A stretch of DNA of 64,000 bases from contig NZ_JAKSYO010000033.1 of the NCBI RefSeq assembly GCF_022829635.1, positions 1-64,000 of the forward strand, read 5' to 3'. Of this stretch, positions 48,313 to 56,043 are shown piece after piece. Source of the DNA: Methylobacterium sp. E-066 (GTDB lineage: Bacteria > Pseudomonadota > Alphaproteobacteria > Rhizobiales > Beijerinckiaceae). Positions within the stretch are counted from its first letter, which is position 1; each line of letters starts with the position of its first letter. The notes under the pieces are model-generated. The model searched no databases and was not told the DNA's origin. It saw only the letters and a program-made list of their open reading frames with translations. Position numbers and translations under genes: made by a program.

Positions 48313-49469
48313 GCCCGATCGACTATATCAAGACCTATGCCGATGAGCTGACGGCCCTGCGCCGCGACCTGCACGCCCATCCGGAGCTCGGCTTCGAGGA
48401 GGTTCGCACCGCCGGCATCGTCGCCGACCTTCTGGAGCAGTACGGTTGCGAGGTGCATCGCGGCGTCGGCGGCACCGGCGTGGTCGGGCTCCTGAAGGGC
48501 CGCACCGACAACGGCCGCCGGATCGGCCTGCGCGCCGACATGGACGCCCTGCCGATCGAGGAGGAGACCAACCTCCCCTATCGCTCCACCTATGCGGGCA
48601 AGATGCACGCCTGCGGCCATGACGGCCACACCACGATGCTGGTGGGCGCCGCGCGCTACCTCGCCGAGACCCGCGCCTTCGACGGTACGGCCGTCTTCGT
48701 GTTCCAGCCCGCCGAAGAGGGCCGCGGCGGCGCCCGGGCCATGCTGAAGGACGGGCTGTTCGAGCGCTTCCCTTGTGACGAGATCTATGGGCTGCACAAC
48801 CAGCCCGGCGGCGGCCCCGGGCGGATCAAGCTGCGCCCGGGGCCGCTCATGGCGGCGGCCGACTTCTTCGACATCAACATCCGCGGCAAGGGCGCCCACG
48901 CCGCCCATCCGCACGGGGGCATCGACCCGATCGTGATCGCCACCGGGCTCGCCCAGGCGCTGCAATCGATCGTCTCGCGCAACGCCGACCCGCTGAAGTC
49001 GATCGTGCTGTCGATCACCCGGATCTCGGCCGGCTCCGCCTACAACGTCATCCCGGAGACGGCGCACCTCGCGGGCACGATCCGCACCTTCGACCGGGAG
49101 CTGCGGGCGCTCGCCGGGACCCGGATGCGCGAGCTCGCCGCGGGCTTCGCGGCCGCCTACGGCGCCGAGATCACGGTCCAGATCGAGGACAAGTTCTCCG
49201 TCCTGGAGAACGCGCCCGAACAGGCGGCCGCCGCCACCGCGGTGGCAACCGAGCTCCTCGGGCCCGACCAGGTCGAGGCGAACGCGGCCCCGAAGATGGG
49301 CAGCGAGGATTTCGCCGACATGGCCCAGGCGGTGCCGGCCGCCTATGTCTGGCTCGGCTCGAACCCCGGTCCGGGCCTGCACAATGCCAGCTACAATTTC
49401 GACGATTCGGTCATCCCGATCGGCAGCGCCTTCCTGGCCCGGATGGTCGAGAGCCGCACCGCCGCCTAA
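48309..49469 (+). CDS. M20-family amidohydrolase (hippurate hydrolase/aminoacylase type)
   Basis: The 386-aa protein is an M20D peptidase-like metalloenzyme. Metal-binding and catalytic motifs are HPELGFEEVRTA, GLRADMDALPI, MHACGHDGHTTMLVGAARYL, FVFQPAEEGRGGARAMLKDG, and the dimerisation-domain IRGKGAHAAHPHGGIDPI. The C-terminal MGSEDFADMAQ (Glu and Asp) completes the site. Such enzymes remove acyl groups from amino acids (aminoacylase, hippuricase, N-acyl-diaminopimelate-type). The start at 48309 overlaps the preceding gene's stop, so it is likely cotranslated with the DUF482 transferase, one adding and one removing an acyl or aminoacyl group (inference). Confidence 0.93.
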   Translation: MSPIDYIKTYADELTALRRDLHAHPELGFEEVRTAGIVADLLEQYGCEVHRGVGGTGVVGLLKGRTDNGRRIGLRADMDALPIEEETNLPYRSTYAGKMHACGHDGHTTMLVGAARYLAETRAFDGTAVFVFQPAEEGRGGARAMLKDGLFERFPCDEIYGLHNQPGGGPGRIKLRPGPLMAAADFFDINIRGKGAHAAHPHGGIDPIVIATGLAQALQSIVSRNADPLKSIVLSITRISAGSAYNVIPETAHLAGTIRTFDRELRALAGTRMRELAAGFAAAYGAEITVQIEDKFSVLENAPEQAAAATAVATELLGPDQVEANAAPKMGSEDFADMAQAVPAAYVWLGSNPGPGLHNASYNFDDSVIPIGSAFLARMVESRTAA

Positions 49470-49478
49470 GACGCGGCC

Positions 49479-50033
49479 TCAGCCCGCTGCGGTCGCGATC
49501 CGTGACTGCAGCGCGGCCAGCGCGCGGGTGAAGACCGCCGGCTCGTCGAGCGCCCGCGCCAGCACGATCGCCCCCTGGATCTGCGCGACGACCTCCTCCG
49601 CCAGCGCCGCGCTCGCCGCCGCGTCGTGCCCCGTGCGTCGCAGGGCGTCGTCCAGGGCGGCGACCCAGCGGACGAAGTAGCCCCGCACCGCCTCGGCGAA
49701 CAGGTCGCGGCCGCCGCCGAGCGCCAGGACGCCGACGAGGCAGACCCGCCGCCCGGACCGGAAGTAGGTCTGAACGGCCTCGAACATGTCTGAGATGGCC
49801 GTCTCGGGCCGTTCCGCCGCGCGCAGCGGGCGATACAGGTTGGCCTCGAACCAGGCGTCGATCTCGGCGAGCACGCAAGCCGCCATCTCGGCCTTGCCCC
49901 CCGGGAACAGGTGATACAGGCTGCCCTTGCCCAGGCCGGTCGCCCGGCTGATCAGCGCCAGGCTGGCACCTTCGTAGCCGTGCTCGCGAAAGACCTCCGC
50001 AAGCGCCGGCACCGTCTCGGTCCGCGTCGTCAC
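49479..50033 (-). CDS. TetR/AcrR-family regulator of the DUF1348 operon
   Basis: The 184-aa TetR protein has the HTH in ASLALISRATGLGKGSLYHL followed by FPGGKAEMAACVLAEI, and a C-terminal ligand domain of about 130 residues (CLVGVLALGGGRDLFAEAVR, EEVVAQIQGAIVLARALDEP). The start is GTG 50033 (VTTRTETVPALAE), 5 bases after the stop of the DUF1348 gene, so the two form one operon. A perfect palindrome upstream of that operon is the obvious operator, implying autoregulation. It ends 9 bases from the convergent M20 gene. Confidence 0.87.
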   Translation of the reverse strand: MTTRTETVPALAEVFREHGYEGASLALISRATGLGKGSLYHLFPGGKAEMAACVLAEIDAWFEANLYRPLRAAERPETAISDMFEAVQTYFRSGRRVCLVGVLALGGGRDLFAEAVRGYFVRWVAALDDALRRTGHDAAASAALAEEVVAQIQGAIVLARALDEPAVFTRALAALQSRIATAAG

Positions 50034-50038
50034 CGCGG

Positions 50039-50506
50039 CTAGAGGCCGAGATCGCTCAGGCCCGGATGATCGTCGGGGCGCCGGCCGAGCGGCCAATGGA
50101 ATTTCCGGTCGGAGGCGGCGATCGGCAGGTCGTTGATGCTGGCGATCCGGCGGCGCATCAGCCCGTGCGCGTCGAACTCCCAGTTCTCGTTGCCGTACGA
50201 GCGGAACCATTGCCCGGCCGCATCGTGCCACTCGTAGGCGAAGCGCACCGCGATCCGGTCCCCGCCGCAGGTCCACAGCTCCTTGATCAGCCGGTACTCG
50301 CGCTCGTGCGCCCATTTGCGCTGGAGGAACGCCACGATGGCCTCGCGCCCCGTCAGGAACTCGCTGCGGTTCCGCCAGACGCTGTCCGGCGTATAGGCGA
50401 GTGACACCCGCTCGGGATCGCGCCCGTTCCAGGCATCCTCGGCCATCCGGGCTTTTTGGGTAGCGGTCTCCGCGGTGAAGGGCGGAAAGGGCGGGCGGTC
50501 CGACAT
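50039..50506 (-). CDS. DUF1348/SnoaL-like nuclear transport factor 2 family protein
   Basis: The 155-aa protein matches the DUF1348 family with an NTF2/SnoaL-like fold. Recognisable parts are [115 protein letters not shown], and a basic C-terminus. Members are conserved and often sit next to TetR or oxidoreductase genes; their substrate is not known. Start at 50506 (MSDRPPF), directly after a predicted promoter/operator. It is first in an operon with the TetR regulator. Confidence 0.87.
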   Translation of the reverse strand: MSDRPPFPPFTAETATQKARMAEDAWNGRDPERVSLAYTPDSVWRNRSEFLTGREAIVAFLQRKWAHEREYRLIKELWTCGGDRIAVRFAYEWHDAAGQWFRSYGNENWEFDAHGLMRRRIASINDLPIAASDRKFHWPLGRRPDDHPGLSDLGL

Positions 50507-50521
50507 GGGCGTGTCCTCGCT

Positions 50522-50543
50522 GTTTGTACCGATCGGTACAAAC
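50522..50543. promoter_or_regulatory. Perfect 22-bp palindrome, TetR operator
   Basis: The segment is its own exact reverse complement over all 22 bases (core GTACCGATCGGTAC with GTTT/AAAC flanks). It begins 16 bases upstream of the DUF1348 ATG and overlaps the predicted -10 box. Given the cotranscribed TetR gene, this is almost certainly its operator. The ACCGATCGGT core is a frequent TetR-target pattern. Confidence 0.85.
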
Positions 50544-50569
50544 TTGGACGCGTGGCTTTGCCAAGTCAA
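50540..50569 (-). promoter_or_regulatory. Predicted sigma-70 promoter of the DUF1348-tetR operon
   Basis: Reading the minus strand, TTGACT (50564-50569) is an excellent -35 box, and AAGTTT (50540-50545) a weak -10 after an 18-base spacer. The 22-bp palindrome overlaps the -10. Bound TetR would therefore block RNA polymerase. The -10 choice is uncertain by one or two bases. Confidence 0.6.
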
Positions 50570-50610
50570 CGGGAATGGCGCCCGTGATGGACGCCTGACG
50601 CCATCCGCGA

Positions 50611-51390
50611 TCATGGCGGCGCTGGATCCGCGTTGCGGGCCCGGTAGGCGGCGGGCGCGGCGCCGATCATGCGCCGGAACATGGATGCGAACGCGCTGGG
50701 GCTGTCGTAGCCCAACGTGAGGGCCGCTTCCGTCACCGAGCCGCCGCCGACCAGCATGGGCAGCGCGGCCAGGACGCGCGCCTGTTGCCGCCAGACCGAG
50801 AACGGAACCGCCAGATCCCGCTCCGCCAGCCGCGCCAGCGTCCGTGGCGAGGCTCCGGCGATCCGGGCGAGCGCCGCCATGTCCTGCCGGCCGCCGGGAT
50901 CGGTCAGGACGGCCTCACAGGCGCGCTGGAGCCGCGGATCGGTCGGCATAGCGAGGCGTAATGGGCAATGCGGGAGCGCGGCTACCTCGTCGAGCAGGAC
51001 GTCGAGCAGGCGGCCCTGCCGTCCGTCCTCGTCGACCACCCCGGCGCCTTGGATCGCCCGCAGGATCAGCTCGCGCAGGAGCGGCGTCACCGCGAGACTT
51101 GTGGGTTCGGCCGGCAGGGTCGCCGGCACGGCATGGTCGGCGATGTAGAGGGTCCGGAGTGAGACCGCGCCGCGGGCGCGCAGCGCGTGATCGATCCCGG
51201 CCCCGACCCAGAGCGCCCGCTGCGGCGGCACGAGCCACAGGCTGCCCGCGGCGCGGATCTCCATCACGCCGGCCGTGGCGTAGATCAGCTGCGCGCGGGC
51301 GTGACAATGCGGGCCGACGATCCCGCCATCCGGGTAGTCGCACGCAACGCAGACGACCTTCGGGTCGCGGAAACAGGGGGAACCGAGCAC
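50611..51390 (-). CDS. AraC-family transcriptional regulator with N-terminal cupin
   Basis: The 259-aa protein has an N-terminal cupin-like sensor ([20 protein letters not shown], the two His suggesting a metal or ligand site) and a C-terminal AraC DNA-binding domain with two HTH units ([20 protein letters not shown] and the [20 protein letters not shown] motif). It resembles the NimR/YdeC-type regulators of export genes. The start appears to be GTG at 51390 ([20 protein letters not shown]). It lies 10 bases downstream of the hydrolase gene on the same strand, so regulator and hydrolase may be cotranscribed. Confidence 0.87.
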   Translation of the reverse strand: MLGSPCFRDPKVVCVACDYPDGGIVGPHCHARAQLIYATAGVMEIRAAGSLWLVPPQRALWVGAGIDHALRARGAVSLRTLYIADHAVPATLPAEPTSLAVTPLLRELILRAIQGAGVVDEDGRQGRLLDVLLDEVAALPHCPLRLAMPTDPRLQRACEAVLTDPGGRQDMAALARIAGASPRTLARLAERDLAVPFSVWRQQARVLAALPMLVGGGSVTEAALTLGYDSPSAFASMFRRMIGAAPAAYRARNADPAPP

Positions 51391-51400
51391 GGCCGGATGG

Positions 51401-52300
51401 TCAGGCGGTCGCGCCGAGATGGGCGACGAAGAAATCGCGCGCGGCGATGCTGGTGCGGTCGAAGTGCTGGAGGTACGGGTCGAAATGGCCGCCCGGCACC
51501 ATCACGAGGTTCTTGGGCGGCAGGGCGCGCTGATAGGCCTCCAGGCACAGATCGGTGGCGGTCAGGCGATCGTCCTCGGCGACGATCATCAGCAGCGGCG
51601 TCGGGCTGATCCGGGCGATATGTACGCCCGGCTCGTTCTCGCGGGACAGTTCGGCGCTGCGCAGCGTCACTTCGTTTCGCCAGGTCGGCGCAAAGTCGTG
51701 CGTGCCGATGAAGAAGGCGTGACCGTCCGCTCCCGGCATCGCGCAGGGCTGGAGTGGATCGGCCGACACCGCCGGCAGCGTGGCCGGCGCCTCGCCGCGG
51801 AACCGGGCGGCGCGGTCCGCCTCGAAGCGGCGCAGCTGGGCCGGGACGAGATCGGATCGGGTCCGGCGCTGCGCCGAGAGGGCGCCGCTGATAAACGGCA
51901 CCTGCGCAACCACGCAGCGGACCCGGCGGTCGATCGCCGCCACCTCGATCACATGGCCGCCGCTGTAGCTCGTGCCCCAGATCCCGATGCGCGCGGGATC
52001 GATCCACGGGATCGTCTGCGCGAAGCTGATCGCGTCCCGGTATCCACGCCTTTGCAGCACCGGGTCGACCTCCTGCCGGGGCAAGCCCTCGCTGGCGCCG
52101 AAATGGGCGTGGTCGTAGACCAGGACGCCGAAGCCCGCCGCCTGGAAGACCTCCGCGTAGCGGTCGAGATACTGCTCTTTGACCGCCGAGAAGCCGTGAG
52201 CCATCACCACGGCGGGCGTCGCACCGTCCTGCACGTCCGGCTCGTAGAGCCAGCCGCGCAGCGTCCGACCCTCCGAACGGAACTCGACATCGCTTCGCAT
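51401..52300 (-). CDS. Alpha/beta-hydrolase (X-Pro dipeptidyl-peptidase/cocaine-esterase-like)
   Basis: The 299-aa protein is an alpha/beta-hydrolase with the nucleophile elbow IGIWGTSYSGGHVIE (G-x-S-Y pattern as in cocaine esterase and X-Pro peptidases), an oxyanion segment in PAVVMAHGFSAVKEQYLDRY, a VLVYDHAHFGASEG strand-loop, a candidate acid in LLMIVAEDDRLT and the catalytic His in VPGGHFDPYL. No signal peptide, so it is cytoplasmic. Ester or amide hydrolysis is expected; the substrate is unknown. Start at 52300 (MRSDVEFRSEGR) is chosen; a longer frame from 52468 adds 56 unconserved residues. Confidence 0.88.
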   Translation of the reverse strand: MRSDVEFRSEGRTLRGWLYEPDVQDGATPAVVMAHGFSAVKEQYLDRYAEVFQAAGFGVLVYDHAHFGASEGLPRQEVDPVLQRRGYRDAISFAQTIPWIDPARIGIWGTSYSGGHVIEVAAIDRRVRCVVAQVPFISGALSAQRRTRSDLVPAQLRRFEADRAARFRGEAPATLPAVSADPLQPCAMPGADGHAFFIGTHDFAPTWRNEVTLRSAELSRENEPGVHIARISPTPLLMIVAEDDRLTATDLCLEAYQRALPPKNLVMVPGGHFDPYLQHFDRTSIAARDFFVAHLGATA

Positions 52301-52504
52301 CGGTCGCTCCCTGAAACACCGGGGCATCGTGCCGGATCGTCCATAGGTCGGCACCGCGGAACCGGTCAAAAGCCGCTTCGTATCGGCCAACGCGCCGTTC
52401 CGCTCGATCCCCCGCCGTCGACAGGCAAGCCGATCGGTGCGACTTTGACGTTCAAAGTCGCGCACCATGACCCGCCGAAGCGGGCAGGACGATCGGGGAG
52501 GCCT

Positions 52505-52612
52505 ATGGCGCCGGAAATACGGGAATCGCGGGCCGCGCTCATCCTGCTCGCTGTCGTCGTCGGCGCGGTGCTGGCGTTCGGGGCGTTTACCCTCATCACG
52601 CAGATCGGCTGA
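52505..52612 (+). CDS. Very short membrane protein (35 aa)
   Basis: The reading frame MAPEIRESRAALILLAVVVG and the following residues form a single strong membrane span (about residues 10-30) preceded by a short charged N-terminus. It has a good purine-rich ribosome-binding site (GGGGAGG) just before the ATG. It is divergent from the hydrolase gene. I do not recognise it; small single-span proteins of this size are often stress-related or complex subunits. Confidence 0.45.
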   Translation: MAPEIRESRAALILLAVVVGAVLAFGAFTLITQIG

Positions 52613-52826
52613 AGCCTCGCCAGAAAGTACAACCTACACGCGTTTGCGGATCAGATAGAACAGGCAATTCTGCCCTCCGATCGGCCGAAATTGTCTCTCT
52701 CGGTCAGTAGAATGACCTGCACAGAAGCTAGGTTGCGGTGTTGAGTTAACCACCTCTTAATTCCATCATGGGTTGTATAGCGACGAAAGATGCGTGCGAG
52801 GGGCACGCCGGTTTCGGAGATCGCCC

Positions 52827-53429
52827 ATGGTTGTCGACGCGATCAAGCGCACGCGCGGCCTGCCGGTCGATCTGCCCGCGGCCCTCGACGCCTCCGGCGT
52901 CATCGGTGCCTGGTCGTGGTCGCCCCGCTCCGATCGCTGCATCCTGGATGCCGGCGCCGCGGACGTGCTGGCGGGCGATCCCGGCCTCGCCGGCCGCCCG
53001 ATCCCCCTGGAGATCGCCCGATCCTGTATCCATCCCGAGGACCGGCCCGCCGTGGTGCGCCACTTCCAGGCGGTGTGCGAGCGCGGCGGCCTGTTCGTGG
53101 CCGAGTACCGCACGCTGTCGCCGTCCGGTCAGGTCCGCTGGATCCTCGACCGCGGCCGGGTGCCGGCGAGCGCGTCGAGCCGGCGGACCGGGCACGGCCT
53201 GATCATCGACGTGACCGACGATCGGCGCGAGGACGAGGCGGATGCTCCGGCGCGCGTCGAGCCCCTGGACGCGCTCTCGGTGGCGATCGACCGGGCCCTC
53301 GAGTGCCGAGATGCCCTCGACGGCGTGGCGGATTCGGAGCTGCAACTCCTCGTGGATATGCTGCTGCTGCGCCTTGGGCAGAGCATCGCCAAGACGCCCG
53401 CCGGCGACGGGGGCCGGCGCGGTCACTGA
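52827..53429 (+). CDS. Lone PAS-domain protein
   Basis: The 200-aa soluble protein contains one PAS_3-like fold (about residues 22-140: GVIGAWSWSPRSDRCILDAG, IHPEDRPAVVRHFQAVCERG, EYRTLSPSGQVRWILDRGRV, GHGLIIDVTDDRR) with a helical C-terminal extension (ECRDALDGVADSELQLLVDM, LLLRLGQSIAKTP). There is no kinase, cyclase or methyl-accepting domain, so it must act through a partner. Start at 52827 (MVVDAIKRTRG) is preferred over 52773. The preceding 213 bases are relatively AT-rich and probably carry its promoter. Confidence 0.8.
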   Translation: MVVDAIKRTRGLPVDLPAALDASGVIGAWSWSPRSDRCILDAGAADVLAGDPGLAGRPIPLEIARSCIHPEDRPAVVRHFQAVCERGGLFVAEYRTLSPSGQVRWILDRGRVPASASSRRTGHGLIIDVTDDRREDEADAPARVEPLDALSVAIDRALECRDALDGVADSELQLLVDMLLLRLGQSIAKTPAGDGGRRGH

Positions 53430-53542
53430 GGGGTCGGAAGCCGGCGTCTCGCGGCGTGGAGCGACCCGGCCCGAAGCCGGATCGCCAGAGCCGTTCCCGC
53501 CCTCTCAAGGTGTTTGGCGCAGCGCTTCAGGGGAGACGCGAC

Positions 53543-53663
53543 GCGCTCTCCTCCCCCTTGCGGGGAGGAGTTGGAGGTGGGGGTGGTGCAGAAGACACCG
53601 TAACGCTTGATTCTGCACCACCCCCACCCCTGACCCCTCCCCGCAAGGAGGAGGGGAAAGCGC
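53543..53663. repeat. Large extragenic inverted repeat (about 50-bp arms), terminator-like
   Basis: Arms 53543-53593 and 53611-53663 are near-perfect reverse complements (about 45 of 51 positions) around a 17-base loop. The T-run at 53668-53672 follows directly on the plus strand (CCCCTTTTTT at 53664-53673), so it can also terminate the PAS gene. The CCTCCCCCTTGCGGGGAGG and GGTGGGGGTGGTGCAG modules look like the dispersed GC-rich repeats of Methylobacterium-type genomes (recollection). It lies in the 400-base space between convergent genes; the rest of that gap holds nothing recognisable. Confidence 0.75.
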
Positions 53664-53829
53664 CCCTTTTTTAACGTGTTGGCGGCAAGCGGAGACGGAT
53701 GCATCCGGTTGGCGAAACGTCTCGAACGCGACCCTATCCAAACACCTCGAAAGGGCTGGCTTTAAGTCCTTGATTGAACGCGCTTGCTGACGCCGAACCG
53801 GTATCCACGTCGGCGGCGAGCGCTCTCAG

Positions 53830-55479
53830 TCACTGCACCAGCACGGCCTGGCTGCAGAGGGTGCCGTCCATCTCGACATCCGCATAGCCGATCCGCAGGC
53901 CGAGGCTCTGCAGGACGCCGTTGAGCACCAGATCGAGGGGCGCGGCTGCGAGACTGAGCGTCGTCGCGAGGGAGGTCTGGAGCAGCGGGGTCAGGCCGAA
54001 GCCGTTCAGGTTGAGGCTGAGATTGCCCAGCAGGCTGCCGGTCAGCGACTGTGCGACGTTGGTCGACGACACCGTGCGCACGGTGTGGTTGGCGATATCG
54101 GCATCCGTGAAGGTGAGCGTCTGCGTGTTCGTGCCGATATTCGTCACCGTCCGGCCGCCGATGTTCACCAGCGGCAGCGCGATCAGCACGGCCGGCTGCG
54201 ACAGGTCCGGGCTGGTCGTACCGCCGTTGATCGAGGCGCGGTTCACCGCGGCGATGGCGAGGGTCGCGAGCCCGGTCTGGGCCTCGATGGTGGCCTGGCG
54301 GCCGCCGCTGGCCCCCGAGCAGGTGAGCGTGCGGAGTGTCGCCTGGGCGGAGGCGACCTCGGCATAGATCGGTATGGAGACGGTCCCGAGGCCGAGCGGG
54401 GCCGAGACCGTGGCCTCGATCAGCAGCCGGGTCTGGGCGGTCTTCACCGTGGCGTTCAGGCTGCCGGGCCGGACCCAGCCGGAACTGCGGCGGCGCTCGC
54501 CGATCGCCAGGGTCAGCCGGGTGGAGAGCAGCCCCGGCACGGTGGCTCCGAGATCGATCGCCACCTGGTTCTGCCCGTTGGCGAGCGACGCGGTGGCAGC
54601 CACGAGGTCCATCAGACTCAGCGACGGGCCGGCCAGGCCGCGCCCAGGGGCCAGGGCCGCCACATCGCCCAGCGCATCGACCTGGCCGACCGGTACGAGG
54701 TTGCCCGCATTCGGCAGCGCGTTGAGGATACCTGAGAGGGCCGAGACCGCGGCGGAATTGCCCTGCGCGGCGACCCGCATTGCCATCAGCAACTGGCCGA
54801 CGCTGGCATTCGCCTTGACGATGTCGGTGTAGTTCGCCGCCTGCAGGTTGAGGCTCGCCGACAGCGCGTCGAGGACGCGCAGGCTGTCGACATGGGCGCC
54901 GGCCAGCGCGTTGTAGTCGCCGACGCCCAGCGACAGCTTGGCTCCGAGCAACGCGCCGAGAACGGCGTTGGCGATGCCGCCGCTCAGGGCCGCGGTGCCC
55001 GAGCCGATCGTGAACGCCGCAAATTGCGCACTGGCGGCGGTGCCGGTGACCCGGATCGGCACGCTGCCCGGCAAGCCGATCGCCCGGCCGAAGGTCACCG
55101 GTACATTGGTCGACAAGCCGACCCGCACGGCGTTGGCTGGGCTCGCGCCAGAGTTGAAACGGCTGCCCGGGGCGACGTTGGGGGTGCTGGCATCGTAGCC
55201 GCCGGTTGCAACCGTCGCGCGCGCCGGGTCGAAACCGTTATCGACCAGGGAACGGCGCGCGACCGTGTCCGCCTTGGTCGGGTCGACGGCCGCCAGCATC
55301 GCGGCGATATCGGCCGCGCCCTGCGCCTTGCGCCGCGCCTGGAACACCTGCCCGAGATCGATCCCGACGGCTCCGGCGCCCATCAGCAGGGAACTGCCGA
55401 GCGCCACCAGGATCACGACGTTGCCGCCCTGGGCCCGGCCGAAGCGCCGCGCCCGGATGGCGGCCCGCCATCCGGTCAC
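53830..55479 (-). CDS. TadG-like Flp-pilus assembly/secreted protein
   Basis: The 549-aa protein has a TadG/RcpC-type N-terminus (GGNVVILVALGSSLLMGAGA followed by VGIDLGQVFQARRKAQGAAD), meaning one signal-anchor helix and an extracytoplasmic remainder. The rest is a long Ala/Leu/Thr/Ser-rich beta-type region with no von Willebrand domain visible (SLSLMDLVAATASLANGQNQ, LGLGTVSIPIYAEVASAQAT, NIGTNTQTLTFTDADIANHT). Start is GTG 55479 (VTGWRAAIRARRFGR), overlapping the TadE-like stop as GTGA. No tadZ/A/B/C or flp prepilin gene is adjacent, so this is an orphan pair. Confidence 0.82.
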   Translation of the reverse strand: MTGWRAAIRARRFGRAQGGNVVILVALGSSLLMGAGAVGIDLGQVFQARRKAQGAADIAAMLAAVDPTKADTVARRSLVDNGFDPARATVATGGYDASTPNVAPGSRFNSGASPANAVRVGLSTNVPVTFGRAIGLPGSVPIRVTGTAASAQFAAFTIGSGTAALSGGIANAVLGALLGAKLSLGVGDYNALAGAHVDSLRVLDALSASLNLQAANYTDIVKANASVGQLLMAMRVAAQGNSAAVSALSGILNALPNAGNLVPVGQVDALGDVAALAPGRGLAGPSLSLMDLVAATASLANGQNQVAIDLGATVPGLLSTRLTLAIGERRRSSGWVRPGSLNATVKTAQTRLLIEATVSAPLGLGTVSIPIYAEVASAQATLRTLTCSGASGGRQATIEAQTGLATLAIAAVNRASINGGTTSPDLSQPAVLIALPLVNIGGRTVTNIGTNTQTLTFTDADIANHTVRTVSSTNVAQSLTGSLLGNLSLNLNGFGLTPLLQTSLATTLSLAAAPLDLVLNGVLQSLGLRIGYADVEMDGTLCSQAVLVQ

Positions 55480-55922
55480 AGGCCGCCCTTCCGGACGCTG
55501 ATGCTGCTGCGCAAGACCGTGGGCAGCATCGGGATCAGCTTGGAGAAGACGTTGATGCCCAACGAGTTGGCATCCAGGGTCACGGTCACGGTGTAGAGCG
55601 TCGCATCGTTCGGATCGGGGCCGACCGTGACCTTGATGCTGTCCGGACGGAACATCGCGCCGCTGCTGAGGCTGCGGGTCACCATGGTCTGCGCCAGGGT
55701 CGCGCGCTCGGTATCGGTGACACCGGCGATGGAGGCGCGGGCTGCCTCGGCTGCGATCTGGCGGAGATTGTGGGCCGCGCCCAGGCAGATGCCGAAGGCG
55801 GTGATGCCGGCAAACAGCATCAGCACCACCGGCGCGACAAGGGCGAATTCGACCGCCGAGCTGCCGCTTCTGGAGCCCAAGCCGGAGCGTCCGTTTCGCC
55901 GAAGCACCTGGACCCAGCCCAT
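55476..55922 (-). CDS. TadE-like pseudopilin/assembly protein
   Basis: The 148-aa protein carries the TadE pseudopilin signature: a short basic leader (QVLRRNGRSGLGSRSG), then SSAVEFALVAPVVLMLFAG with the characteristic Glu after the cleavage Gly, and a conserved GICLGAAHNLRQIAAEAARA helix followed by a globular half (FRPDSIKVTVGPDPNDATLY). TadE-type pseudopilins are processed by a prepilin peptidase and take part in Flp pilus export. Start at 55922 (MGWVQVLRRNG) matches the leader; an earlier ATG at 55970 adds 16 residues. It is translationally coupled to the TadG-like gene downstream. Confidence 0.86.
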   Translation of the reverse strand: MGWVQVLRRNGRSGLGSRSGSSAVEFALVAPVVLMLFAGITAFGICLGAAHNLRQIAAEAARASIAGVTDTERATLAQTMVTRSLSSGAMFRPDSIKVTVGPDPNDATLYTVTVTLDANSLGINVFSKLIPMLPTVLRSSISVRKGGL

Positions 55923-56043
55923 CGAAACGCCCTCCGGAACGCACGCCGCCTGGGCAGCGTCACAACCCATGGTCGCATCGATTTTCTAATCAATGGTTGT
56001 AGTGTTTGTCTGAATTCCAGTGTTTCGAGCCGAATACCGGATG

